A DNA stretch of 11,706 nucleotides from Fimbriimonadaceae bacterium (GTDB lineage: Bacteria > Armatimonadota > Fimbriimonadia > Fimbriimonadales > Fimbriimonadaceae). A program made the translations under genes and the position numbers. The notes beneath the pieces were generated by a model. It was given only the letters and a program-made list of their open reading frames with translations. It was not told the origin of the DNA and ran no database searches. Below are positions 6,188 through 11,706 of the stretch, piece after piece. The stretch lies in NCBI GenBank assembly GCA_947447315.1, contig CANFJD010000061.1, positions 1-11,706 on the forward strand, written 5' to 3'. The first letter of the stretch is position 1, and each line of letters starts with the position of its first letter.

Positions 6188-7090
6188 TTGAACCGAAACA
6201 TTCGCGCTTTCACACTCATTGAGCTGTTGGTAGTTATCGCCATCATTGCGATCCTTGCCGCTATCCTGTTCCCCGTTTTTGCTCAGGCCAAGGATGCGGC
6301 CAAAAAGACGCAGTCCCTGAGCAACGTCAAGCAGCTGACCACGGCTAGCTTGATCTACTCCGGCGATGCCGACGACCTGTTCTCGCCGATGGCACTGGAA
6401 AAGTCGACCGACACGTCGGACATCCAATCGAGCTGGATCATGATGCTGCAGCCGTACGTCAAGAGCTACCGACTGTTCTACTCGCCCAACGCAACCGACC
6501 AGACGGATCCCCAGCTACCGGACAACAATGGCATCTTCCGATCCAACGGAATCGTGAAGCAGTACGCCATGTTGCCCAAATGGCGGATCTACTCCGGCCA
6601 GGAACCGGGAGCATCTAGCCTGTTCCGCACCGCCTACGCCCCGAACGGAGCGATGATGGATGGAATTGGTGGATACGGCTTCGAAGACGGTGCCGCATTC
6701 CTAGGAAACAACAACTACTGCACCAATACTGGTGGCGCCGATAACATCAAGACTAGCTCTACTCCCCAGACGGCAATTGCCCGAGTTGCGGAAACCGCGC
6801 TGTACTTCGATGCTCGTGGTTGGGACAACGGCTTCTTCTGCTATAATCCCACTCCGGCTCCCGCTGACGCTATGGACAACAATAGCCCGAACTACGGTGT
6901 CAACTTTGACGGTCGATACACGTTCCAGGGCGAGAGGCTCGTGAACAACCTGGTTCGATATCGACTAGGCACGGGTGCCGTATCGTTTGCCGATGGACAC
7001 GCGAAGACGCTCGAAACGAGCAAGTTCTTCTCGACGTTCGTCACTTCGAGCGGCGTGCCGGCATACACCTACCAGTACAGCCGAGAATAG
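6188..7090 (+). CDS. Prepilin-type pseudopilin-like protein with C-terminal DGH element
   Basis: 300 residues from TTG 6188. The class III (prepilin) signal is a short basic leader (MNRNIRA), then FTLIELLVV with Glu at +5, a hydrophobic helix, and FPVFAQAKDAAKK, a form typical of Armatimonadota. Prepilin peptidase should cut before Phe8. Residue -1 is Ala, not the usual Gly. The rest is a large extracytoplasmic domain with many Asn, Tyr and Gly residues. The ending SFADGHAK (DG at about 269-270) matches the H-x9-DG element of the DUF1559-like prepilin family, with Arg in place of the His (RLGTGAVSFADG). Such proteins are thought to be surface or type II secretion-like pseudopilins. Genomes of this group carry many copies, usually without pilus genes alongside. 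A lipoprotein gene follows after 3 nt. Confidence 0.88.
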   Translation: MNRNIRAFTLIELLVVIAIIAILAAILFPVFAQAKDAAKKTQSLSNVKQLTTASLIYSGDADDLFSPMALEKSTDTSDIQSSWIMMLQPYVKSYRLFYSPNATDQTDPQLPDNNGIFRSNGIVKQYAMLPKWRIYSGQEPGASSLFRTAYAPNGAMMDGIGGYGFEDGAAFLGNNNYCTNTGGADNIKTSSTPQTAIARVAETALYFDARGWDNGFFCYNPTPAPADAMDNNSPNYGVNFDGRYTFQGERLVNNLVRYRLGTGAVSFADGHAKTLETSKFFSTFVTSSGVPAYTYQYSRE

Positions 7091-7093
7091 AAA

Positions 7094-7273
7094 ATGAGTC
7101 GAAAGCTCTGGGCCACATTTGTGGCCCTACTCTCCCTCGCTGTGCTTGTGGCGTGCGACAAAGCTGCGCCACCGCCCCCCGAGGCAAGCACCCCGGAAAG
7201 CAAGACTAACCGAACCGGCAAGCCAGACCAAAGTCCTGGTGGTCGGACCAGCCGAACAAACTCCGGCGAGTAG
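7094..7273 (+). CDS. Small lipoprotein, 59 residues
   Basis: ATG 7094 begins 3 nt after the prepilin stop. Translation: MSRKLWATFVALLSLAVLVA, then Cys21, then a Pro/Ser/Thr/Gly-rich tail (DKAAPPPPEASTPESKTNRT and onward to SGE). The basic n-region, hydrophobic core and LVAC lipobox make lipid attachment at Cys21 likely. The mature chain is only 39 residues, hydrophilic and disordered-looking. Asp at +2 would favour inner-membrane retention by the enterobacterial rule, which may not apply here. The gene ends 17 bp before a strong hairpin, so it is the last gene of the unit. Function unknown. Its tight coupling to the prepilin suggests a supporting role there, which is inference. Confidence 0.75.
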   Translation: MSRKLWATFVALLSLAVLVACDKAAPPPPEASTPESKTNRTGKPDQSPGGRTSRTNSGE

Positions 7274-7285
7274 GTAGTTACCTGG

Positions 7286-7322
7286 AAAAAATGAGGGCGA
7301 TCCACTATTGGATCGCCCTCAT
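7286..7322. terminator. Strong 13-bp hairpin terminator, best on the minus strand
   Basis: ATGAGGGCGATCC (7291-7303) pairs perfectly with GGATCGCCCTCAT (7310-7322) around ACTATT. On the minus strand the stem is followed by a T-run (A-run 7286-7290 on the plus strand), a classic intrinsic terminator for the 58-residue ORF ending at 7327. On the plus strand the tail is only TTGTGTT, so termination after the lipoprotein gene would be weaker. Confidence 0.85.
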
Positions 7323-7326
7323 TGTG

Positions 7327-7503
7327 TTAGTCGTCGTTTCGAACGACGAGATCAGTTTGGTGCTCCCACATCTTCTGCCAGGATTCGAATAATCCTTCGG
7401 AAGGCTTGCTATCCTTGGCGGCTGCTCTCCGGTTACTTTCCTCTCGGAAACCAACCAACAAACGCGCCTTGATAGGCATCCACTGTCTTACTGATACAAT
7501 CAT
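7327..7503 (-). CDS. Small ORF, 58 residues, with near-perfect Shine-Dalgarno
   Basis: ATG 7503 reads MIVSVRQWMPIKARLLVGFR, then EESNRRAAAKDSKPSEGLFE and SWQKMWEHQTDLVVRNDD to a TAA at 7327-7329. AAAGGAGGT (7508-7516) lies 4 nt before the ATG, the strongest ribosome site in the window. The stop falls 4 bp before a strong terminator stem. A structured leader precedes it. Together these support a real small gene. The protein is soluble, with a basic N-terminal half and an acidic, Trp-containing C-terminal half, and has no recognised motif. A competing frame on the same strand reads MSLSPEFVPRQ from 7561 to 7433, but has no ribosome site and stops mid-region. The function is unknown. Confidence 0.5.
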   Translation of the reverse strand: MIVSVRQWMPIKARLLVGFREESNRRAAAKDSKPSEGLFESWQKMWEHQTDLVVRNDD

Positions 7504-7593
7504 CGAGACCTCCTTTACTTTGGTCTCGCACCTGTCTTGGTACGAACTCGGGGGACAGACTCATCGTCCCCATGGATAGGTTCGTCAGCGAAC
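7504..7593 (-). promoter_or_regulatory. Hairpin-rich leader with sequestered ribosome site
   Basis: In the direction of transcription: GTTCG/CGAAC with a 4-nt loop (7580-7593), GGGGAC/GTCCCC with a 9-nt loop (7551-7571), then CGAGACC/GGTCTCG with an 11-nt loop (7504-7528). The third stem abuts the ATG, and its loop and 3' arm contain the Shine-Dalgarno. A CTGTC/GACAG pairing (plus-strand 7554-7558 with 7532-7536) would disrupt the second hairpin. This resembles a translational control leader. I match it to no known riboswitch. Confidence 0.4.
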
Positions 7594-7614
7594 GAATGAA
7601 GTGTACCCACACAG

Positions 7615-7651
7615 AAAAAAAGACCCAGGTCCCCACTTTAGGAGGACCTGG
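7615..7651 (-). terminator. Intrinsic terminator after tRNA-Thr
   Basis: On the minus strand CCAGGTCC pairs with GGACCTGG (7644-7651 with 7625-7632), extended by CC/GG across a bulged A, and is followed by GTC and seven Ts (A-run 7615-7621). It starts 8 nt after the tRNA CCA end. Confidence 0.88.
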
Positions 7652-7658
7652 ATCAATC

Positions 7659-7733
7659 TGGAGCCGACGACAGGATTCGAACCCGCGACCCGCTGTTTAC
7701 AAAACAGCTGCTCTACCCCTGAGCTACGTCGGC
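7659..7733 (-). tRNA. tRNA-Thr (anticodon TGT), CCA encoded
   Basis: 75 nt. The acceptor GCCGACG (7733-7727) pairs with CGTCGGC (7669-7663), then a T discriminator and a genomic CCA (7661-7659). The D arm is AGCTCAGGGGTAGAGC. The anticodon arm is GCTGT-TTTGTAA-ACAGC with TGT at 7701-7699, reading ACA threonine codons. The T arm contains GGTTCGAATCC. All stems close. It begins 18 nt after the stop of an upstream protein gene and has its own terminator. TAAAAT (7748-7743) is at the right distance for a -10, but no good -35 is seen, so it may be cotranscribed with the protein gene. Confidence 0.97.
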
Positions 7734-7751
7734 AACGTTTAGATTTTACTC

Positions 7752-8174
7752 TTACTTCTTCGAGCGCGTTCGCGTTTTCACCAATCGCGGCGTGCCATCC
7801 GGGCCATATCCTAGTTTGAACCCTGGCGGAATGGCGGCGAGAGCCGAAGCAAGCTCGCTCGGCATAACCACTTGCTCCACTGCTTTCTTGCCACGCGCCT
7901 TACGACTTCGTAGTTTCTCGAATGCTTCTTGAGCGGCTTCGTCCGTCGTGACCGGAACCAGGCCATCATCAGCCACCTGGAAAAGATTTGCCGATGCAGG
8001 GAACGACAGGAACAAGTAGCCCTCACTGGACAAGAATCGGACCTTTACCGGAACAACGTACTTTTTGCGTCCCAATTGGATAGATACCACGTCCTCTCCC
8101 TCATTCGCCCTAAACTTCAGGCTATTCTTTACGTACTGGACAGTTCGTGGTTTGCGCTCGCGTGGTTTTCTCAT
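7752..8174 (-). CDS. Basic hypothetical protein, 140 residues
   Basis: ATG 8174. The protein is Lys/Arg-rich at both ends (MRKPRERKPRTVQYVKNSLK and a final LVKTRTRSKK). The middle has strand-like stretches (VVSIQLGRKKYVVPVKVRFL, YLFLSFPAS) and a helical Arg/Lys/Ala segment (EAFEKLRSRKARGKKAVEQ). There is no signal peptide or membrane helix. The composition suggests a nucleic acid- or ribosome-associated protein, but I recognise no domain. It follows panC by 36 nt and precedes tRNA-Thr by 18 nt on the same strand. It has no Shine-Dalgarno. Base composition in a hand-counted 60-nt stretch is about 55% GC, like most neighbours. Confidence 0.68.
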   Translation of the reverse strand: MRKPRERKPRTVQYVKNSLKFRANEGEDVVSIQLGRKKYVVPVKVRFLSSEGYLFLSFPASANLFQVADDGLVPVTTDEAAQEAFEKLRSRKARGKKAVEQVVMPSELASALAAIPPGFKLGYGPDGTPRLVKTRTRSKK

Positions 8175-8191
8175 ATACCAAAAATTCCAAA

Positions 8192-8205
8192 GTGGATTAC
8201 TCCAC
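8192..8205 (-). promoter_or_regulatory. Small hairpin after panC
   Basis: GTGGA/TCCAC with a 4-nt loop, 5 nt after the panC stop. On the minus strand it is followed by TTTGGAATTTTT. It could be a weak terminator or attenuator separating panC from the basic protein gene; the short stem makes this uncertain. Confidence 0.25.
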
Positions 8206-8210
8206 GCTTA

Positions 8211-9032
8211 TTACCATACCACGTTATCTAACAATCGCGTATTACCAAGTGCTGCGGCTGTGATTAGCGCAAGCTTCGAGTTTAAGTTTGTAACGGATAG
8301 CCGCGGTTCCATGCTAGGCAGTTCCACCATACTAAAGTAGTCTATATTAAAGCCTACTTCAATAAGTTTGGCCGAAGCTATTTCCAATGCCCTCTCCACA
8401 TGCATATCTGACTTTATGTTCAGTTCACAACCAACCAATGCTTCGTGCAATCGAGGAGCGATTTCTCGTTGAGTATCAGTCAAGTAGCGATTACGACTCG
8501 ACATTGCCAGCCCGTCCGCTTCCCTAACTGTCGGACATACCACCATCTTGGTATTGAGAAACAGCAGATCAATCATTGTCTCAATCACTTGGCACTGCTG
8601 CAAATCTTTCTGGCCGAAGAAGGCCTCATCGGCACGTACAATGTTTAGAAGTTTCAGAACCACAGTTGCCACTCCAGAAAAGTGAGTTGGCCGCACCGAT
8701 GCTTCCCATCGCTCGCTTAGCGAACCAGACAACGAGACGGAGATGTCAGGCCGAGGATAAATCTCCTCGGATGACGGGACATAAACTACGTGCGCGCCGC
8801 ATTCTCGGGCCGTCTGAAGGTCAGCTTCCAACGTACGTGGGTATTTCGTAAAATCTTCGTTCGGTGCAAATTGGGTTGGATTAACGTAAATTGAAACGAC
8901 AGTCTGGTGTCCACGCGAGACCGATGTGCGAATGAGAGAAGCGTGTCCTTCGTGTAAAGCTCCCATTGTGGGCACGAATCCAATGCTTCCGTTCAGCCGA
9001 GGCAACTCACTGCGGTGATAAGCAACAATCAT
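8211..9032 (-). CDS. panC: Pantothenate synthetase (pantoate-beta-alanine ligase)
   Basis: Condenses pantoate and beta-alanine with ATP to pantothenate, the last step of vitamin B5 synthesis, via a pantoyl adenylate. 273 residues from ATG 9032, close to the usual 280. Signatures in order: GFVPTMGALHEGHASLI (18-34) with the HxGH nucleotide-binding motif HEGH at 27-30, NPTQFAPNEDF for pantoate binding, FFGQKDLQQ (138-146), and DGLAMSSRNRYL (173-184), the KMSKS-like loop. ATG 9032 is chosen because MIVAYHRSEL is the normal N-terminus and it leaves one base after the panB stop (TAAGATG), allowing translational coupling. A longer start at 9068 would lie inside panB. The 3' half is visibly lower in GC than panB. 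Confidence 0.97.
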   Translation of the reverse strand: MIVAYHRSELPRLNGSIGFVPTMGALHEGHASLIRTSVSRGHQTVVSIYVNPTQFAPNEDFTKYPRTLEADLQTARECGAHVVYVPSSEEIYPRPDISVSLSGSLSERWEASVRPTHFSGVATVVLKLLNIVRADEAFFGQKDLQQCQVIETMIDLLFLNTKMVVCPTVREADGLAMSSRNRYLTDTQREIAPRLHEALVGCELNIKSDMHVERALEIASAKLIEVGFNIDYFSMVELPSMEPRLSVTNLNSKLALITAAALGNTRLLDNVVW

Positions 9033-9033
9033 C

Positions 9034-9819
9034 TTAGAAGCTATTTTGTTCGGTCGGAAACTCCGCATTCACGACTGCGTCACGGTAAGCAGTAAGCGCA
9101 TTTGTCACGAGTGAGCGGCCATCCATAAACTTTCCGGCGTGCTTATACTTCATCGGCCCGAGTCCTAGGACGTCAGTGATCACTTGCACCTGCCCGTCGC
9201 ATTCGATACCGGCTCCAATTCCGATCGTGGGTACCGATAATTCCTGCGTTATTCTCTTAGCTAATTCCGCGGGAATAAGCTCTAAAACCAAACCAAAAAT
9301 ACCAGCCATTTCTGCTTGCTTAGTAGCAGTAATAATCGATTCAGCTTGGTCGCCGCGGCCCTGAACCTTATGTCCGCCAAATTGATGAACCGATTGGGGG
9401 GTGAAACCAAAGTGCCCCATCACTGGAATTCCGGCCTTGTTGATCGCCGCGATTTCATCAAAATAATTCCCTTCGAGTTTGACCGCATCGGCACCGGCTT
9501 TCATCAGCGCGACTGCCGACTCGACCGCTGCGTTTACGCCAGCTTGGTAAGAACCGAATGGTAGATCGGCGATCAGCAAAGATCGCCGAACTCCGGCTCT
9601 CGCCGCACGTAGGTGATGAACCATTTCGCCTAACGTAACCGGAATGGTAGATGGATAGCCCAACACCACGTTTCCTAAAGAATCACCGACCAAAATTGCG
9701 TCGAAACCAGCCTCATCGGCAATCTCAGCAAAGGTGGCATCGTAGGCGGTGATCATTACGATCCGCTCCCCCTTCGCCTTCTTGGCAACAAATGCGGGGG
9801 CGGTGATCCGTTCGGCCAT
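9034..9819 (-). CDS. panB: 3-methyl-2-oxobutanoate hydroxymethyltransferase (ketopantoate hydroxymethyltransferase)
   Basis: Transfers the hydroxymethyl group of 5,10-methylene-tetrahydrofolate to 2-oxoisovalerate, the first committed step of pantothenate synthesis. 261 residues, nearly the length of the E. coli enzyme (264), with a TIM-barrel pattern. Metal-site residues are visible: VGDSLGNVVLGY (Asp46), IADLPFGSY (Asp85) and VKLEG (Glu116). The catalytic Glu is Glu180 in LVLELIP. The segment MGHFGFTPQS is MGHLGLTPQS in most homologues, a mild change. ATG 9819 gives the standard N-terminus. It lies 26 nt after the peroxiredoxin gene and 1 nt before panC. The ketopantoate reductase gene (panE) and panD are not in the window. 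Confidence 0.97.
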   Translation of the reverse strand: MAERITAPAFVAKKAKGERIVMITAYDATFAEIADEAGFDAILVGDSLGNVVLGYPSTIPVTLGEMVHHLRAARAGVRRSLLIADLPFGSYQAGVNAAVESAVALMKAGADAVKLEGNYFDEIAAINKAGIPVMGHFGFTPQSVHQFGGHKVQGRGDQAESIITATKQAEMAGIFGLVLELIPAELAKRITQELSVPTIGIGAGIECDGQVQVITDVLGLGPMKYKHAGKFMDGRSLVTNALTAYRDAVVNAEFPTEQNSF

Positions 9820-9845
9820 GTTGAAGCAGTTTACTTCCGGGTTGC

Positions 9846-10295
9846 TTAACCGAGTGCAGCCTTCACTTCAGCGGCGTGGCCCTGCGCTTTGACCTTGCTA
9901 AACACTCGCGTGACCAGGCCGTTTGCATCTATCAAAAAGGTGGTTCGCTCGACTCCCATGTACTTCTTGCCGTACATAGATTTTTCAACCCAAACGCCGA
10001 CCGCTTCGCAAAGATGTTTTTCCGTATCCGCCAGGAGGTCGAATGTCAGCCCATATTTATCGGCAAATTTCCGGTGACTCTTCACGGAATCTGGACTTAC
10101 TCCTACCACGCGAACTCCGGGAATGTCCGGTAGCGAAACCTGAAATTCGCAAGCCTCCGCCGTGCACCCACTGGTGTCGTCCTTAGGATAAAAATAGATG
10201 ACGGCAGGGGACCCGACGAGGCTGCCATTCGAAATCGTGGCTCCGTCTTGGTTCAGTAACGAAAATTCGGGAAAAGGCGATCCGGCTTCTAGCAT
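9846..10295 (-). CDS. bcp: Bcp/AhpC-TSA-type thioredoxin-dependent peroxiredoxin
   Basis: Reduces hydrogen and organic peroxides using thioredoxin. 149 residues from ATG 10295. YPKDDTSGCTAEACEF carries the peroxidatic Cys44 and the resolving Cys49 in the C-x4-C spacing of Bcp subfamily enzymes. GVSPDSVKSHRKFADKYGL and the FLIDANGLV strand are also typical. MLEAGSPFPEFSLL is the usual Bcp N-terminus, so ATG 10295 is preferred over the TTG at 10319, which would add eight unrelated residues. The gene follows a CBS-domain gene by 46 nt and precedes panB by 26 nt on the same strand. It is probably a housekeeping oxidant-defence gene that shares the transcript by position rather than by pathway. 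Confidence 0.94.
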   Translation of the reverse strand: MLEAGSPFPEFSLLNQDGATISNGSLVGSPAVIYFYPKDDTSGCTAEACEFQVSLPDIPGVRVVGVSPDSVKSHRKFADKYGLTFDLLADTEKHLCEAVGVWVEKSMYGKKYMGVERTTFLIDANGLVTRVFSKVKAQGHAAEVKAALG

Positions 10296-10303
10296 TTCCC
10301 TAG

Positions 10304-10371
10304 ATTCTATGCGATTCAACCGCGAGCGATCAGCATGGAACCTAAGACTTCGAATTCAAATCGCATAGAAT
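10304..10371. repeat. 13-bp perfect inverted repeat around the peroxiredoxin 5' region
   Basis: ATTCTATGCGATT (10304-10316) and AATCGCATAGAAT (10359-10371) are exact reverse complements separated by 42 nt. One arm lies in the last codons of the CBS gene, the other 8 bp before the peroxiredoxin ATG. As RNA this would form a 13-bp stem enclosing the CBS stop codon and next to the peroxiredoxin ribosome site. Confidence 0.5.
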
Positions 10372-10740
10372 TGCCTGCATCAAATCCACCCGCAGAACAA
10401 CTCCCGCAAATCGATCTTGTTCAATGACGGGGAGAATTGTGAGGCCGCGACTCAGCATGTCGTGAAGGGCGTCACCAATTTCAACGCCGGCGTCTGATGT
10501 GATCGGTTGGCGGGTGCCGTATTCCAGCGCCGGTGCGGTTGCTATCCGCCAAAGCCCATCCTCTCGGGCTACGGCCCGGCAAATGTCTCCCTCACTAATG
10601 ACGGCCAGAACTTCCCCGTCGGAATTGGTCACCACTAGCGCCGGAAATTGGTAGATGTCCATCTTGTCGATGGCATCTCTCACCGTATTTTCCCGAGTGA
10701 GGGTTGGGATATGACTGTGCATAATTTCGCGCAATGTCAT
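10342..10740 (-). CDS. Twin CBS-domain protein
   Basis: 132 residues made of two CBS motifs and little else. CBS1 is about 1-58 (REIMHSHIPTLTRENTVRDA, FPALVVTNSDGEVLAVISEGD) and CBS2 about 68-126 (ITSDAGVEIGDALHDMLSRG, ILPVIEQDRFAGVVLRVDLM). A CBS pair folds as a Bateman module that binds adenosyl nucleotides such as AMP, ATP or SAM and acts as an energy or nucleotide sensor. With no attached enzyme, it probably regulates a separate partner. It is the first gene of the minus-strand run and diverges from the phosphorylase gene with a short spacer, an arrangement that could share regulation. No promoter could be assigned with confidence. Confidence 0.92.
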   Translation of the reverse strand: MTLREIMHSHIPTLTRENTVRDAIDKMDIYQFPALVVTNSDGEVLAVISEGDICRAVAREDGLWRIATAPALEYGTRQPITSDAGVEIGDALHDMLSRGLTILPVIEQDRFAGVVLRVDLMQAILCDLNSKS

Positions 10741-10784
10741 GGGTATCAGCGTGACACACTACAAGAGTGATTGGTGAGCGACTA

Positions 10785-11522
10785 GTGGATGTGGTGATTA
10801 TCGGCGGTAGCGGGGTGGGAGAACACCTTCGGTCGCTGGGCGGGCATCCACTCGCAATCACAACCGCATTTGGGACCATTCGTGGGCAAGTACTCGTTAC
10901 GGAGGGCCGAAAGATCCTGATGTTGCCCCGCCACGGCCGCGATCATAAGAATCCGCCTCACCTAGTTAATTACCGCGGGCAAGCCCGGGCGGCCGCAGAA
11001 CTGGGTGCCCAAGTTTGCATCTCCACAGCAGCGGTCGGCTCATTAGCCTTGGAGATCCCCGTTCGGCAAACCGTGATCTGTGACGGAATGATTGACGCGT
11101 GCCGTCAGCGCCCGCTCACGCAGTTTGATTCTGGGGTCAGACACACTCCGATCCCACATCCCTTTGCCGAATCCGTGCGGGAGAGCCTTCTCTGCGCCAG
11201 TCCAGCATCGCGAAATGGCGGCGTCTACCTTGGAGTAGACGGTCCGCGGTTTGAGACACCCGACGAAATACAAATGTATCGCCGATGGGGCGGCGACTTG
11301 GTGGGAATGACCGCGAGTTCGGAGGCAATCGCCATGGCGGAATCTGGAATCCCTTACGGGCTCTTCGCGATCGTGACGAACTATGGATGCGGACTGAGTG
11401 ATATCCCGCCGAGTGACGACGAAGTTCAAGAGATCATGAGAGACGAAAGTCCTCAAATTGGCGAAATCCTGATAAAATCGGCTTTGGATTGGCTCGCAAA
11501 GAATGTCTCCTCGAACGCTTAG
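10785..11522 (+). CDS. MTAP/PNP-family nucleoside phosphorylase, likely 6-oxopurine type
   Basis: Phosphorolysis of a purine nucleoside or 5'-methylthionucleoside to base and ribose-1-phosphate. From GTG 10785 there are 245 residues. Motifs: IIGGSG (5-10, phosphate loop), LPRHGRDHKNPPHLVNYR (47-64), STAAVGSL, VDGPRFETPDE (151-161) and GMTASSEA (174-181). In methylthioadenosine phosphorylase the base is held by Asp in TDYD; here the segment is TNYGCG (198-203), with Asn and Gly. Asn at this place is found in enzymes for hypoxanthine/guanine-type bases, so inosine, guanosine or methylthioinosine is the likelier substrate. GTG 10785 is chosen because GGTGAG lies 6 nt upstream and MDVVIIGGSG is a normal start; GTG 10767 is possible. 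The 3' end overlaps the next gene by 20 bp. Confidence 0.85.
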   Translation: MDVVIIGGSGVGEHLRSLGGHPLAITTAFGTIRGQVLVTEGRKILMLPRHGRDHKNPPHLVNYRGQARAAAELGAQVCISTAAVGSLALEIPVRQTVICDGMIDACRQRPLTQFDSGVRHTPIPHPFAESVRESLLCASPASRNGGVYLGVDGPRFETPDEIQMYRRWGGDLVGMTASSEAIAMAESGIPYGLFAIVTNYGCGLSDIPPSDDEVQEIMRDESPQIGEILIKSALDWLAKNVSSNA

Positions 11523-11706
11523 TCTTCACCTCGCGCTAACGCCCGGCATCGGTGGGCGCACGGTGGCCCGCGTCATCGCGCGCAATGAGTTGTTGGGACG
11601 GACGGCAACCCAATTTCTGAATCTTGCCCCGGAAGTTTGGCGGGAAGAATATCGCCTCACGACAAAGGCTTCAGAAGCGCTACGCATTGCCGACCGCGAT
11701 GCGACC
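11503..11706 (+). CDS. dprA: Probable DNA processing protein DprA, N-terminal fragment
   Basis: Open frame from ATG 11503 to the window end (68 codons, 3' part missing). The start is MSPRTLSLHLALTPGIGGRT, then VARVIARNELLGR. LxLxLxPGIG followed by a hairpin-helix pattern and a helical segment is how DprA/Smf proteins begin, before the Rossmann domain that loads RecA on incoming single-stranded DNA during transformation. Only the N-terminal helical domain is visible, so other helix-hairpin-helix proteins remain possible. It overlaps the phosphorylase by 20 bp, suggesting cotranscription and coupling. No ribosome site stands out. Seeing a GxGGTGLMGA-like Rossmann motif downstream would settle it. 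Confidence 0.6.
   Translation, partial: MSPRTLSLHLALTPGIGGRTVARVIARNELLGRTATQFLNLAPEVWREEYRLTTKASEALRIADRDAT

Noticed and set aside
7582..7594. CTGACGA on the minus strand, like the hammerhead ribozyme CUGANGA core
   Set aside because: No GAAA core partner or correctly placed stems II and III follow; the motif sits in a simple 5-bp hairpin.
7433..7636. 67-residue minus-strand frame across the tRNA terminator
   Set aside because: Its first part reads through a terminator hairpin, it has no ribosome site, and it stops mid-region. A shorter start at 7561 is conceivable but weaker than the 58-residue ORF.
1..11706. CRISPR arrays, insertion sequences, prophage or defence genes
   Set aside because: No spaced direct repeats, transposase or phage motifs, or terminal repeats with target duplications were seen on either strand.

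Overview
The window looks like a chromosomal segment from a member of the Armatimonadota, most likely the Fimbriimonadia. The main clue is the prepilin-type protein at 6188-7090, whose N-terminus (FTLIELLVVIAIIAILAAIL, then FPVFAQAKDAAKK) and C-terminal DGH element are of the type abundant in that phylum. Supporting hints are frequent GTG/TTG starts, sparse Shine-Dalgarno sites, moderate GC content and short operons. The assignment comes from memory of family signatures, not from a search.

Layout. 2-1395 (+): the 3' end of a Gfo/Idh/MocA oxidoreductase followed by a PfkB sugar kinase, a small carbohydrate-metabolism pair. 1434-2584 (+): an exported YceI-family protein overlapping by ATGA with a CPVC thioredoxin-like protein. 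2607-3941 (-): lemA preceded by a single-pass membrane protein. 4045-4890 (+): two tandem, related small exported proteins. 4983-5258 (+): a 91-residue protein of unknown function. 5308-5949 (-): an ECF sigma factor without an adjacent anti-sigma gene. It diverges from 6188-7273 (+), a prepilin-like gene with a good sigma70-type promoter, followed 3 nt later by a 59-residue lipoprotein.

The rest of the window is mostly a minus-strand run. Read in its direction of transcription it is: a twin-CBS-domain protein, Bcp-type peroxiredoxin, panB, panC (1 nt apart), a basic 140-residue unknown protein, tRNA-Thr(TGT) with encoded CCA and a strong terminator, then a structured leader and a 58-residue ORF with a near-perfect Shine-Dalgarno, closed by a second strong hairpin. 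At the right edge (+) lie an MTAP/PNP-family phosphorylase with 6-oxopurine-type active-site residues and the first 68 codons of a probable dprA.

Most of the window is housekeeping: pantothenate synthesis, thiol peroxide defence, purine or methylthionucleoside salvage and a tRNA. I see no CRISPR array, transposase, phage gene or defence system. The parts that deserve a second look are small: the hairpin-rich leader and mini-ORF at 7327-7593, the mini-lipoprotein paired with a prepilin under an operator-like dyad, an orphan sigma factor beside them, and a 13-bp inverted repeat around the peroxiredoxin start. None of these amounts to a demonstrated new system.
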